This document shows, piece after piece, positions 28,405-37,361 of a stretch of 64,000 bases of DNA. Each line of letters opens with the position of its first letter. The stretch's first letter is position 1. The notes below the pieces were generated by a model. The model was not told where the DNA came from. It saw only the letters and a list, made by a program, of their open reading frames with translations, and did no database searches. Origin of the DNA: Kitasatospora herbaricolor (GTDB lineage Bacteria; Actinomycetota; Actinomycetes; Streptomycetales; Streptomycetaceae); NCBI RefSeq assembly GCF_030813695.1, contig NZ_JAUSVA010000002.1, positions 3,100,001 to 3,164,000 on the forward strand, written 5' to 3'. Position numbers and translations under genes: made by a program.

Positions 28405-29886
28405 TCAGTGGTCCTCGTCGTCGCCCTCGTCGATGGCGCCCGGGCGGCCGCTGGACAGCGCCTCGAAGGCCAGGTACTCGGACTCGGCTGCGTCCCGGCC
28501 CTTGGCCTTCTCGCGGCGGCGGTCGACGGCCGGGCGCGGGCTCTCGAAGCGGTGGTCCTCGCCGCGGCGGCCGAGCATCTCGGCGCCGGCGGCCATGGTC
28601 GGCTCCCAGTCGAAGACGACCGCGTTCTCCTCGGCGCCGATGATGACGGTGTCGCCCTCCTGGGCGCCGACCTTCCAGAGCTTGTCCTCGACACCGAGGC
28701 GGGCCAGACGGTCCGCGAGGTAGCCGACGGCCTCGTCGTTGGAAAAGTCGGTCTGGCGGACCCAGCGCTCGGGCTTGAGGCCGCGCACGCGGTAGGCGCC
28801 GTCCTCCTCGGTGACGGTGAAGCCGGCGTCGTCGACGGCCGTCGGCCGCAGCACGATCCGGGTGTTCTCCTCGATCGGCTTGGCGGCCCGGGCCTCGGCG
28901 ACGATCTGCGCCATCGCGAAGTTCAGCTCGCGCAGGCCCTGGCGGGAGGCGGCGGACACCTCGAAGACGCGGTAGCCGGCCTCCTCCAGGGAGGCGCGGG
29001 TGATGTCGGCGAGGTCCTGCCCGTCCGGGACGTCCACCTTGTTGAGGGCCACCAGCCGCGGCCGGTCGTCCAGGCCGCCGTACTGGGACAGCTCGGCCTC
29101 GATGGTCTCCAGGTCGGTGAGCGGGTCGCGGCCCGGCTCCAGGGTCGCGCAGTCCAGCACGTGCACCAGGACGGTGCAGCGCTCGACGTGGCGCAGGAAC
29201 TCCAGGCCCAGGCCCTTGCCCTGGCTGGCGCCGGGGATCAGCCCGGGGACGTCGGCGACGGTGTAGACGGTGTCGCCGGCGGTGACCACGCCGAGGTTGG
29301 GGATCAGGGTGGTGAAGGGGTAGTCCGCGATCTTCGGCTTGGCGGCGGAGAGCACCGAGATCAGCGAGGACTTGCCGGCGCTCGGGTACCCCACCAGCGC
29401 CACGTCGGCGACGGACTTGAGCTCCATGACGATGTCACGGGCCTCGCCGGGCTCGCCCAGCAGCGCGAAGCCGGGGGCCTTGCGGCGGGCGGAGGCGAGC
29501 GAGGAGTTGCCGAGGCCGCCGCGGCCGCCGGCGGCGGCGATGAAGCTGGTGCCGTGGCCGACCAGGTCGGCGAGCACGTTGCCCTCGCGGTCCATCACCA
29601 CGGTGCCGTCCGGCACCGGCAGGACCAGGTCGCCGCCGGTGGAGCCGGTGCGGTGGCCGCCCGCGCCCGGCTTGCCGTTGGTGGCCTTGCGCTTGGGCGA
29701 GTGGTGGTACTCCAGCAGCGTGGTGATGCTGGCGTCCACGGTGAGGATGACGCTTCCGCCCTCACCGCCGTTGCCGCCGTCGGGGCCGCCGAGCGGCTTG
29801 AACTTCTCCCGGTGCACGGAGGCGCAGCCGTGGCCTCCGTTACCCGCGGCGACGTGCAGTTCGACGCGGTCCACGAAGGTGGTCAT
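28405..29886 (-). CDS. obgE: Obg/CgtA GTPase
   Basis: 493 residues from ATG 29886. It is an essential GTPase linked to 50S assembly and, in Streptomyces, to the onset of aerial growth. Gly-rich Obg domain at about 1-158 ([16 protein letters not shown]). GTPase domain has G1 GYPSAGKSS near residue 165, G3 DVPGLI and G4 NKVD. The C-terminal TGS-like/OCT domain ([20 protein letters not shown]) ends in an acidic tail. It lies downstream of rpmA and rplU, the usual L21-L27-Obg order, with a terminator before it at 29954-29985. Confidence 0.97.
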   Translation of the reverse strand: MTTFVDRVELHVAAGNGGHGCASVHREKFKPLGGPDGGNGGEGGSVILTVDASITTLLEYHHSPKRKATNGKPGAGGHRTGSTGGDLVLPVPDGTVVMDREGNVLADLVGHGTSFIAAAGGRGGLGNSSLASARRKAPGFALLGEPGEARDIVMELKSVADVALVGYPSAGKSSLISVLSAAKPKIADYPFTTLIPNLGVVTAGDTVYTVADVPGLIPGASQGKGLGLEFLRHVERCTVLVHVLDCATLEPGRDPLTDLETIEAELSQYGGLDDRPRLVALNKVDVPDGQDLADITRASLEEAGYRVFEVSAASRQGLRELNFAMAQIVAEARAAKPIEENTRIVLRPTAVDDAGFTVTEEDGAYRVRGLKPERWVRQTDFSNDEAVGYLADRLARLGVEDKLWKVGAQEGDTVIIGAEENAVVFDWEPTMAAGAEMLGRRGEDHRFESPRPAVDRRREKAKGRDAAESEYLAFEALSSGRPGAIDEGDDEDH

Positions 29887-29953
29887 CGGTGTGCCTTCCA
29901 GCTAGGAGAAAAATCGGGTCAGAACGGATGAACCGCCCCGGGGTCAAAACCCA

Positions 29954-29985
29954 GAGGGTGGACCGGAAATTTCCGGTCCACCCTC
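29954..29985 (-). terminator. rplU-rpmA terminator
   Basis: A 32-bp perfect palindrome (arms 29954-29969 and 29970-29985), 45 bp past the rpmA stop. In RNA the central AAATTT would form the loop. It may be read through to obgE. Confidence 0.85.
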
Positions 29986-30029
29986 CAGAATGTCCTACCT
30001 TGCACCACGGTGACGCGGCGTCAGGAAGA

Positions 30030-30287
30030 TCAGGCCTCGACGGCCACGATGTTCACGACGCGACGGCCACGGTGGGTGCCGAACTGGACCGCACCGGCGT
30101 TCAGCGCGAACAGGGTGTCGTCGCCACCGCGACCGACGCCCGCACCCGGGTGGAAGTGGGTGCCGCGCTGGCGGACGAGGATCTCGCCGGCGCTGACGAC
30201 CTGGCCGCCGAAGCGCTTGACGCCGAGGCGCTGGGCGTTCGAGTCGCGGCCGTTACGGGTAGAGCTTGCGCCCTTCTTGTGTGCCAT
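30030..30287 (-). CDS. rpmA: 50S ribosomal protein L27
   Basis: 85 residues, the family length. Starts [20 protein letters not shown], the conserved N-terminus that reaches the peptidyl-transferase centre. The [20 protein letters not shown] core is intact. There is no N-terminal cleavage extension of the Firmicutes type. Its start is 17 bp after the rplU stop, so the two are cotranscribed. Confidence 0.98.
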   Translation of the reverse strand: MAHKKGASSTRNGRDSNAQRLGVKRFGGQVVSAGEILVRQRGTHFHPGAGVGRGGDDTLFALNAGAVQFGTHRGRRVVNIVAVEA

Positions 30288-30303
30288 CTCGCAATCCCCT
30301 TAC

Positions 30304-30618
30304 TTACTTCGCGGAGTCGATGCTCGTGATGCGGACGGCGGTGTGGCGCTGGCGGTGACCCTGGCGCCGACGGTAGCCGGTCTTGTTCTTGTAGCGGAGG
30401 ATGACGATCTTCTCACCCTTGGTGTGGTCGACGACCTCGGCGTGAACCTTCACACCGGCGAGGACCCACGGGTCGGAGGTGACGGCCTCGCCGTCGACAA
30501 GCAGGATGGTCGAGAGCTCGACCGAGTCACCCGGCTTGACGTCAACGCGGTCAATCTCCAGCACGTCGCCGATGGCGACCTTGTGCTGGCGGCCGCCGGC
30601 GCGAACGATCGCGTACAT
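30304..30618 (-). CDS. rplU: 50S ribosomal protein L21
   Basis: 104 residues from ATG 30618. N-terminal [18 protein letters not shown] and C-terminal [17 protein letters not shown] blocks are those of L21, which binds 23S rRNA next to L20. First gene of the rplU-rpmA unit. The ~110-nt leader contains an 8-bp hairpin (30661-30668 with 30679-30686) that could take part in autoregulation, which is speculative. Confidence 0.98.
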   Translation of the reverse strand: MYAIVRAGGRQHKVAIGDVLEIDRVDVKPGDSVELSTILLVDGEAVTSDPWVLAGVKVHAEVVDHTKGEKIVILRYKNKTGYRRRQGHRQRHTAVRITSIDSAK

Positions 30619-30728
30619 GCGGTACCTGCTTTCTCTACTCGGTCGGAACTCTCGATGCCAGCCGCCTGGGTACGGACACAGGCGGCCTCCCCCGTCCCCC
30701 GAAGGGTCTGGGAGGTGATCTGCTCGGG

Positions 30729-30756
30729 AGCATGGCGTAGACACGCCGAATGTCAA
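30729..30756 (-). promoter_or_regulatory. rplU promoter
   Basis: TTGACA (30756-30751) and CATGCT (30734-30729) with a 16-nt spacer on the minus strand, about 110 nt before the rplU ATG. The -35 is a perfect consensus and the -10 is weak. Confidence 0.55.
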
Positions 30757-30877
30757 GAATACGGATCCGCCGCCGCTGGAGCAAACCGGCCCCGCCGCCC
30801 CGGAGGGCGGGCGCGCGACGGACCCGTACAACGCCCGGCGGGGTGGGCGGCGAACGCCCACCCCGCCGGGCGGCGGA

Positions 30878-33800
30878 CTACTCGGCTGCCGAATCACCCT
30901 CGGCGGCCGCGGCCTTCTTGGCCGCCGCGCTCGTCCGCTTGGTGGCGGTCTTGCGGGCGGTGGTCTTCTTCGCCGCTGCCGTGGTGGTCTTCTTGGCGGC
31001 GGTCTTCTTCGCGGCGGCCTTGCGGGGGGCCCGCTTCTTCGGCGCGGGCTCCTCCTCGGCCTCGGCGGCCTCCACCGGCTCGGCGGGGACCTCGACGGGG
31101 GCCTCGGCCACCGGCTCGGGCTCCACCGGGGCGGCGGGCGCCTCGGGCTCGGCCTGCGGGGCGGTCTCGGCGGCTGCCAGCGCCGCCTCCATCGCCGCGT
31201 CGGCCCGGGCCTGCAGCACCACGATCTCGGCCTCGGCGGGGGCGCCGGCCGGGGCGGTGGCCTTGCGGACCGCCCGACGGCGGGTACGGCCGCCGGCCAC
31301 CGGGGTGGCCGGGATCTCGACCAGGCTCGGACGCTCCGGCGCGGCCGGCTCGGCCTCGACCGGTGCGGCCGGCTCGGCGACCTCGGCCGTCGGGCCCTGC
31401 GGCACGTCGATCACGAGCTGCTCGCCGCCCGAGATGATCTCGAACTCCTCGTGCTCGTGGTCGTGGTCGGCGCCCTCGTCGGCCGTCTCCTCGTCCAGCA
31501 GGTGCGGCTGCGGCTCCTCCTGGCCCGCGCCGCCCTTGCCCCGACGGCGGCGCTTGCCGCCGGTGGAGCCGGCCTCGCCCGAGGTGCCCACCGGGCCGCC
31601 ACCGCCACCGGGGGCGGTCGGCTGCTCCATGTGCACGATGACGCCGCGGCCGTTGCAGTGCACGCACGGCTCGGAGAAGGACTCCAGCAGGCCCTGGCCG
31701 ACCCGCTTGCGGGTCATCTGGACCAGGCCCAGCGAGGTGACCTCGGCCACCTGGTGCTTGGTCCGGTCACGGCCCAGGCACTCCAGCAGACGGCGCAGCA
31801 CCAGGTCCCGGTTGGACTCCAGCACCATGTCGATGAAGTCGATCACGATGATGCCGCCGAGGTCGCGCAGCCGCAGCTGACGCACGATCTCCTCGGCCGC
31901 CTCGATGTTGTTGCGGGTGACGGTCTCTTCGAGGTTGCCGCCCTGGCCGACGAACTTGCCGGTGTTGACGTCGACGACGATCATCGCCTCGGTCCGGTCG
32001 ATCACCAGCGAACCGCCGCTGGGCAGCCAGACCTTGCGGTCCAGCGCCTTCATCAGCTGCTCGTCGATCCGGTACGTCGCGAAGACGTCCACGTCGGAGG
32101 TCCAGCGCTGGAGACGCTCGGCCAGGTCGGGGGCGACCCCGCCGACGTACTCGTGGATGGTCTTCCACGCCTCGTCGCCGGAGACGATGACCTTGGTGAA
32201 GTCCTCGTTGAAGATGTCGCGGACGACCCGGACGGTCATGTCCGGCTCGCCGTACAGCAGCGCCGGGGCGTTGCCGGTGGCGGCCTTCTTCTGGATCTCC
32301 TCCCACTGCGCCTGCAGGCGCTGCACGTCACGCGTCAGCTCGTCCTCGCTGGCGCCCTCGGCGGCGGTGCGCACGATGACGCCCGCGTCCTCGGGGACGA
32401 TCCGCTTGAGGATCTGCTTCAGGCGGGCCCGCTCGTTCTCGGGCAGCTTGCGGCTGATCCCGGTCATCGAGCCCTCGGGGACGTACACCAGGTAGCGGCC
32501 CGGGAGGGAGATCTGGCTGGTCAGGCGCGCGCCCTTGTGGCCGATCGGGTCCTTGGAGACCTGCACCAGCACGGACTGGCCGGACTTCAGCACCGACTCG
32601 ATCCGGCGCGGGCCGCCGTGGCCGCCCAGCGAACCGAAGTTGACCTCACCGGCGTACAGCACCGCGTTGCGGCCCTTGCCGATGTCGACGAAGGCGGCCT
32701 CCATCGACGGCAGCACGTTCTGGACCTTGCCCAGGTACACGTTGCCGACGTAGCTGGTGGCCTGCTCCTTGTTGACGTAGTGCTCGACCAGCACGCCGTC
32801 CTCCAGCACGCCGATCTGGGTGCGCAGGCCGTTCTGGCGCACGACCATCACGCGCTCGACCGACTCGCGGCGGGCCAGGAACTCGGCCTCGGTGATGATC
32901 GGCACCCGGCGGCGGCCCAGCTCGCGGCCCTCACGGCGGCGCTGCTTCTTCGCCTCCAGGCGGGTGGAGCCCTTGATGGACTGCACCTCGTCCGGGTCGA
33001 ACGACGGCTCGGTGGAACGGCGGCGCGGCTCGCGGACCTTCACGACCGTGCGGACGCCGTCCTCGGCGGAGTCGCTCTCGGCCGGCTCGGCGCCGCTCTC
33101 GCCACTGCGGCGACGGCGACGACGACGGCGGCGCGAGGAGGCCAGGCCCGAGGCCAGGTCGTCGTCCTCGTCCTCCTCCTCGGCGACGGCCGGCTCCTCG
33201 GCGGGCTGCTCGGCGGCCTCCTGCGTCTCCGGCTCGAACTCCTCGGCCTCACCGCGGCGACGGCGACGGCCGCCCCGGCGGCGGCGGCGCGACGGACGGT
33301 CGTCCTCCCACTCGCTGTCCTGCTCGGGACCGGCGGTGACGGGCTCGGGCTCGACGGCCTGCGCCGGCGCGGGAGCCTCCACCGGCGCGGGGGCCGGCGC
33401 CGCCGGGGCGGCCTGCTGGACGGGCTGCTGGGCCTGCCGCTCGGCGGCGGCCGGGCGCTGGCGGGACGGCGTCTGCACCCGGACCTGGGTCCGGGTCCGG
33501 CGACGACGGCCGACGCCGCTGTACTCGAACTCGTCCTCGTCCTCGGCGGCCGGAGCGGCGACCGGGGCCTGCTTCGCGGCGGCGGCCGGGGCCTGCCTGG
33601 CGGCCGGGGCGGTCGCCGGGGCCGCGGCGGCGGGCGCGGCGGCCTGGGCCGGCGCGACGAACGGGGCGGGCTCCTGGAAGACCGGGGCCTGGAAGATCGC
33701 GGTGGACGGGCGCACGGCCCGGCGGCGGGCCCGCGGCGCGGGCCCGTCCTCGGCCGGCGGGGCCACCACGGGCGCGGGCTCGGCCACCGGGGCGGCGGCG

Positions 33801-34462
33801 ACGGGCTCCTCGACGGGCTCCTCGACGACCTCTTCCTCGACCGGCTCCTCGACCGCGGCCGGGGTCTCCTCGACCACGGGGGCGCTCTCCACCACGCGAC
33901 GGCGGCGGGGCCGGCGGGCGGGGGCGGCCGGGGCCTCCTCCACGGCGGGCTGCTCGGCGACAGGCTGCTCCACGACGGGCTCCGCGACCGGCTCCACCAC
34001 GGGGGCGGCCTCGGCGGCGGGCGCCCCGGCGGGGGCCTCGGCGCGCTTGCGGGTCCGGCGGGCCCGGACCGGCTTCTCGGCGGGCGCGGCCTCGGCCGGC
34101 GCCTCGACGACCGGCTCTGCGACCGGCTCGGCGGCCTCGGCCACCGGTGTGACGATGATCTCGGCGGCCTCCGGCGCCCCGGCGGGGGCCTCGGCGCGCT
34201 TGCGGGTCCGGCGGGCCCGGACCGGCTTCTCGGCGGGCGCGGCCTCGGCCGGCGCCTCGACGACCGGCTCGGCGGCCGGAGCGGCGGCCTCGGCCACCGG
34301 AACCACGGTCTCGGCGCTCTCGCCGGCCGCGCTCTGCGGCGTACCCGCCGGGCGGGACACGGCACGGCGACGGCGCCGCGGCGGCGCCGCGGACGTACCC
34401 TCGGTGCCGGCTTCGTTGTCTCCCGCGGCAGCGGACTGCTGCGGATCGGTGTTATCGAGCAT
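30878..34462 (-). CDS. rne: ribonuclease E/G family endoribonuclease with long disordered arms
   Basis: 1194 residues from ATG 34462, with GGAGA about 10 nt upstream. Residues 1-~500 are Ala/Pro/Glu/Val-rich and Arg-rich with an internal duplication. The S1 RNA-binding domain is near 550-630 ([20 protein letters not shown]). The catalytic DNase-I-like domain has [10 protein letters not shown] near 831 and IIVIDFIDM near 874, holding the metal-binding Asp residues. The Zn-link CVHCNGRG is near 934. The tail ends in [22 protein letters not shown], histone-H1-like sequence. It processes and decays RNA and scaffolds degradosome partners. Confidence 0.97.
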   Translation of the reverse strand: MLDNTDPQQSAAAGDNEAGTEGTSAAPPRRRRRAVSRPAGTPQSAAGESAETVVPVAEAAAPAAEPVVEAPAEAAPAEKPVRARRTRKRAEAPAGAPEAAEIIVTPVAEAAEPVAEPVVEAPAEAAPAEKPVRARRTRKRAEAPAGAPAAEAAPVVEPVAEPVVEQPVAEQPAVEEAPAAPARRPRRRRVVESAPVVEETPAAVEEPVEEEVVEEPVEEPVAAAPVAEPAPVVAPPAEDGPAPRARRRAVRPSTAIFQAPVFQEPAPFVAPAQAAAPAAAAPATAPAARQAPAAAAKQAPVAAPAAEDEDEFEYSGVGRRRRTRTQVRVQTPSRQRPAAAERQAQQPVQQAAPAAPAPAPVEAPAPAQAVEPEPVTAGPEQDSEWEDDRPSRRRRRGGRRRRRGEAEEFEPETQEAAEQPAEEPAVAEEEDEDDDLASGLASSRRRRRRRRRSGESGAEPAESDSAEDGVRTVVKVREPRRRSTEPSFDPDEVQSIKGSTRLEAKKQRRREGRELGRRRVPIITEAEFLARRESVERVMVVRQNGLRTQIGVLEDGVLVEHYVNKEQATSYVGNVYLGKVQNVLPSMEAAFVDIGKGRNAVLYAGEVNFGSLGGHGGPRRIESVLKSGQSVLVQVSKDPIGHKGARLTSQISLPGRYLVYVPEGSMTGISRKLPENERARLKQILKRIVPEDAGVIVRTAAEGASEDELTRDVQRLQAQWEEIQKKAATGNAPALLYGEPDMTVRVVRDIFNEDFTKVIVSGDEAWKTIHEYVGGVAPDLAERLQRWTSDVDVFATYRIDEQLMKALDRKVWLPSGGSLVIDRTEAMIVVDVNTGKFVGQGGNLEETVTRNNIEAAEEIVRQLRLRDLGGIIVIDFIDMVLESNRDLVLRRLLECLGRDRTKHQVAEVTSLGLVQMTRKRVGQGLLESFSEPCVHCNGRGVIVHMEQPTAPGGGGGPVGTSGEAGSTGGKRRRRGKGGAGQEEPQPHLLDEETADEGADHDHEHEEFEIISGGEQLVIDVPQGPTAEVAEPAAPVEAEPAAPERPSLVEIPATPVAGGRTRRRAVRKATAPAGAPAEAEIVVLQARADAAMEAALAAAETAPQAEPEAPAAPVEPEPVAEAPVEVPAEPVEAAEAEEEPAPKKRAPRKAAAKKTAAKKTTTAAAKKTTARKTATKRTSAAAKKAAAAEGDSAAE
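34020..34270. repeat. 98-bp perfect direct repeat inside rne
   Basis: 34020-34117 and 34173-34270 are identical, offset by 153 bp (51 codons), so the reading frame is kept. Each copy codes for a block ending in [18 protein letters not shown]. Identity at every base, including silent positions, points to recent duplication or gene conversion. Confidence 0.9.
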
Positions 34463-34725
34463 GCGGGTGGATCTCCCGTCAGGCCCCCGGGCTCCGCATC
34501 GGGCACGGTGCGGCACCGGTGGCCGGCCGGCATCCTCACGGATGCCCCTGCCGGACCTTCCTCGGTGCCACCGTGCGGACGCGAGGCCGCACAGGAACTC
34601 GTAGTCTCGCTCGGCGCCCCGCACAGTTGCGGGGTGTCGAAAGTCTTCTGGTCTGACCAGTCTTCTCAGGTGTTCCCAAGCTGCGCCGTCCCCCAACCCC
34701 GGGTGGCTCCCGGAAGGGGTCCTCG
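34463..34725. promoter_or_regulatory. rne upstream region with two hairpins
   Basis: No gene seen. A near-perfect palindrome (CTGGTCTGACCAG, 34648-34660) is flanked by direct TCTTC repeats. A CCCCGCA/TGCGGGG stem with a 4-nt loop lies at 34617-34634. They may be an operator and part of the rne 5' leader. Confidence 0.4.
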
Positions 34726-34754
34726 GGCCCGCCGACCATCGGGGTCGGCGGGCC
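34726..34754 (-). terminator. terminator of the radical-SAM-linked gene 34857-35657
   Basis: Perfect 12-bp stem (34726-34737 with 34743-34754), 5-nt loop, about 100 nt beyond the stop. Confidence 0.7.
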
Positions 34755-34856
34755 GCAAGGGGCCGGCCTGTGCTTCGACGACGCTCGCTCCCCTGGGGAG
34801 CCGCGGGGGCCTGGAGCGCCAGACGGTCCAGTTGTCCTGGACCCGGCCTCCGCCCG

Positions 34857-35657
34857 CTAGGCGGACGCGGTTGCGCGCGGCCCGGCAGCCTCTACAGGGC
34901 CGGCCGGGGCCGCGGCGCGGTCGAGCGCCAGCGGGTCGGTCACCGTGCCGGTCTCCTCGTCGAGCGGCCCCTGCGCCAGCCTGGTCACCTCAGCGGGGAC
35001 CGGCGGCGCCAGGTCGGCCGTCGCACGGAGACCGGACAAAACGTCGTCGGGTCGTACGGCGGGTGTGGCGTGTCGTACTACCAGGCGCAGTATCGCACAG
35101 GGACGGGCCGTCCGAACATCGGACTCCCCCTCCAAGTGCCCGTCCGGACCATTTCCCACCTGCGGCGCGACGATTTCGAGCGCCGCCACCGGGCCGCGCG
35201 CGTCGAAGCGGCGGACCCCGTTCTTGGTCAGGCGTTCGACCTCGACCTGCTCGGCGGCGAGGAACAGCGCGACCGCGCGGGCGGCCTCGTCCTGCTCCAC
35301 CCCGTCCAGCCGGACCAGCCACTCGGAGGCCTCCAGGCGCTCCACGAAGTGCGGGGTGCGGACCTCGACGGCGTCGATGACGTCCAGCCCGGCCGGCAGC
35401 GACTCGTCGAGCTGCGCGCGCAGCGCCTCCGGGTCGCGGACGGCGGCCAGGCCGATCTCCAGGTACTCCGCCTCGCTGGCCACCCCGGTCGGGGCGGCGT
35501 TGGCGTACGAGACCTTGGGGTGCGGTGTGAAACCGGCCGAGTAGGCCATCGGGACGGCCGAGCGGCGCAGCGCGCGCTCGAAGGCGCGCTGGAAGTCACG
35601 GTGGCTGGTGAAGCGCAGCCGGCCGCGCTTGGTGTAGCGGAGACGGATGCGCTGCAC
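34857..35657 (-). CDS. TIGR03936 family (DUF2344) radical-SAM-linked protein
   Basis: 266 residues from GTG 35657. The N-terminus RIRLRYTKRGRLRFTSHRDF and MAYSAGFTPHPKVSYANAAP are the family signatures. This domain is usually encoded next to, or fused to, the TIGR03960 radical SAM protein (here at 37362-39290) and close to RNase E, suggesting a shared RNA-linked role that is not established. The last ~70 residues are Ala/Pro-rich and variable. Here the pair is split by the repeat-protein gene at 35851. Confidence 0.92.
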   Translation of the reverse strand: MQRIRLRYTKRGRLRFTSHRDFQRAFERALRRSAVPMAYSAGFTPHPKVSYANAAPTGVASEAEYLEIGLAAVRDPEALRAQLDESLPAGLDVIDAVEVRTPHFVERLEASEWLVRLDGVEQDEAARAVALFLAAEQVEVERLTKNGVRRFDARGPVAALEIVAPQVGNGPDGHLEGESDVRTARPCAILRLVVRHATPAVRPDDVLSGLRATADLAPPVPAEVTRLAQGPLDEETGTVTDPLALDRAAAPAGPVEAAGPRATASA

Positions 35658-35850
35658 CGTCGGCGCGGGCGGCGGACCGTCGGGCGTACGGCGTGCCAGG
35701 TCGCTCAGTCCTTAGTCAGTGTCCCCGTCCGGCCGCGCGCGCTGGCCCGGCCCGGACTCTGTCGTACCAAAGGGTACGCGCCCGGCGGGCCCTCGTGCTC
35801 CGCCCCTGGTCAGAAGCCTGACCGGGAGCGGCGCCGCAGGCCGGAGGCGG

Positions 35851-37149
35851 TCACCCGGTCAAGGAGCGCCGGACCTCCCGGATGGTCTCGCGCACCGAGC
35901 GCCGGACCTCCCGGATCGTCTCGCCCACCGTCCGCCGGGCCCGGCGGAGCTCCTCCTTGACCGGCCACCACACCTCGCGCCGGGCCCACCGGCACGGGCG
36001 CACCACCGCGAACCGCCAGATCCGTCCGCCCAGCCGCCAGGCCCGCAGCACGGCCCGGCCCAGCTCCCGCAGCAGCGGGAACAGCAGGACCCGCCAGAGC
36101 CACCCGAGCGGGACCAGCAGCAGGTGCTCAACCAGCCATATCAGCATGTCGGCCGCCGGACGCAGCACGTACCGTCCCAGCGCGGCCAGCGGGATCAGCA
36201 CCAGGTACTCCACCAGCCGGGCGAACGCCGTCAGCAGCAGGCGGGCGAGCAGCACCAGTGCCCGGCCCAGCGCGACGTCCGCCGCGATCAGCCACCGCCC
36301 GGCCGGGGCCAGCACCGACCGGCCCAGCCATGCCACGGGCCGGACCAGCAGCAGGACGAACAGCCGGACCAGCAGCCGGGCCGTGGCCACCAGCAGCCGC
36401 GCCGCCAGCCCCACCGCGTCGACGGCCAGCCGGACCAGCCCGGCCCCGAGCCGGCGCAGGGCCGCCCCGGACGGGCGCAGCACGTACCGCCACAGCCAGC
36501 GGGCCGTGCGGACCACCAGCAGCTCGAACGAACTCCCCAGCAGCCGGCCCAGCGCCAGGCCGAACCGGCCGAGGGCCTTGCCGACCGGCACCAGCACCGC
36601 CCGCACCAGCCAGCCGGCGGGCAGCAGCACCACCAGGTCGAAGAGGCGCAGGAGCAGTTCGAAGGCACCCGCCACCAGCCGGACCAGCCCCAGCAGCAGC
36701 CACTCCGCGAACCGCCCGAGCGGGCGCAGCAGGAAGCGCCCGAGGAAGGTCAGCGCCGGCAGCAGCGCCGTCCGCCAGAGACCCGTGCAGAGCCGGAGCA
36801 GCAGGTGCGCCGCCAGCCGGCCGGCCCGGGCCAGTCCCCGGCCGAGCGGCGCCAGCAGGTGGCGGTGGAGCGCGACGAACGGCTGCACCAGCAGCCGGTA
36901 CAGGCCCCGCCCCGCCGCCCGCCCGGTCCACCCGAGCGCCGCCCCGACCGGGCGGGCCACCAGGACGAGCAGTTCCCAGAGGAACCGCAGCGGCAGGATC
37001 ACCGCGAACGCGAAGACCCGCACCGGCACCCGGACGACCGCCACCAGGCAACCGGCCTGCGCCGGCCGGTCGCCCTCCCCCGTGGCCGCCGGCCCGGCCG
37101 CGCCCTTCGCCAGGTCCGCCGCCGGTACCGGTCCCTCGGATCCAGTCAT
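35851..37149 (-). CDS. Leu/Arg-rich repeat protein with regular Pro spacing, probably membrane-bound
   Basis: 432 residues from ATG 37149. After a ~33-residue polar N-terminus almost the whole protein is Leu, Val, Arg, Ala, Trp and Pro. A pattern P-x10-P (P..hhLxRhhLxP) recurs: Pro pairs at about 90/101, 131/143, 177/188, 271/282, 320/331, 347/358 and 384/396, plus 53/67 and a variant at 215/226. Between pairs are amphipathic or hydrophobic helices. The tail has a tandem ETIREVRRS. No Cys-rich or enzyme motif. Family not recognised; possibly a membrane-surface scaffold. It lies between two radical-SAM-linked genes. Confidence 0.72.
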   Translation of the reverse strand: MTGSEGPVPAADLAKGAAGPAATGEGDRPAQAGCLVAVVRVPVRVFAFAVILPLRFLWELLVLVARPVGAALGWTGRAAGRGLYRLLVQPFVALHRHLLAPLGRGLARAGRLAAHLLLRLCTGLWRTALLPALTFLGRFLLRPLGRFAEWLLLGLVRLVAGAFELLLRLFDLVVLLPAGWLVRAVLVPVGKALGRFGLALGRLLGSSFELLVVRTARWLWRYVLRPSGAALRRLGAGLVRLAVDAVGLAARLLVATARLLVRLFVLLLVRPVAWLGRSVLAPAGRWLIAADVALGRALVLLARLLLTAFARLVEYLVLIPLAALGRYVLRPAADMLIWLVEHLLLVPLGWLWRVLLFPLLRELGRAVLRAWRLGGRIWRFAVVRPCRWARREVWWPVKEELRRARRTVGETIREVRRSVRETIREVRRSLTG

Positions 37150-37168
37150 GCCCCGCCCGCCCCCCGTT

Positions 37169-37216
37169 GTCCGAACCGCCCGTCGTCCGGACCGCCCGTC
37201 GTCCGAACCGCCCGTC
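37169..37216. repeat. three 16-bp tandem repeats
   Basis: GTCCGAACCGCCCGTC three times (the middle copy has G for A), immediately upstream of the repeat-protein gene start at 37149. Confidence 0.8.
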
Positions 37217-37310
37217 GTCCGCCGACAGGCCGTCAGCCCGGCGCGCGCCACGGTGGCTTCGAGAGGGTGATCGTAGTGCAGGGGGTCGTCACCGGGGCGT
37301 CCCGGAACGG

Positions 37311-37345
37311 CGGCAGGCCCCGTCGGGGAACGACGGGGCCTGCCG
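37311..37345 (-). terminator. terminator of the TIGR03960 gene
   Basis: Perfect 15-bp stem (37311-37325 with 37331-37345) and GGGAA loop, 17 bp past the stop. Confidence 0.88.
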
Positions 37346-37361
37346 GGTCGGGCGGTGCTGC

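Noticed and set aside
31451..35380. 1309-codon plus-strand reading frame
   Set aside because: Antisense shadow of RNase E and the TIGR03936 gene; low-complexity Leu/Gly/Arg translation.
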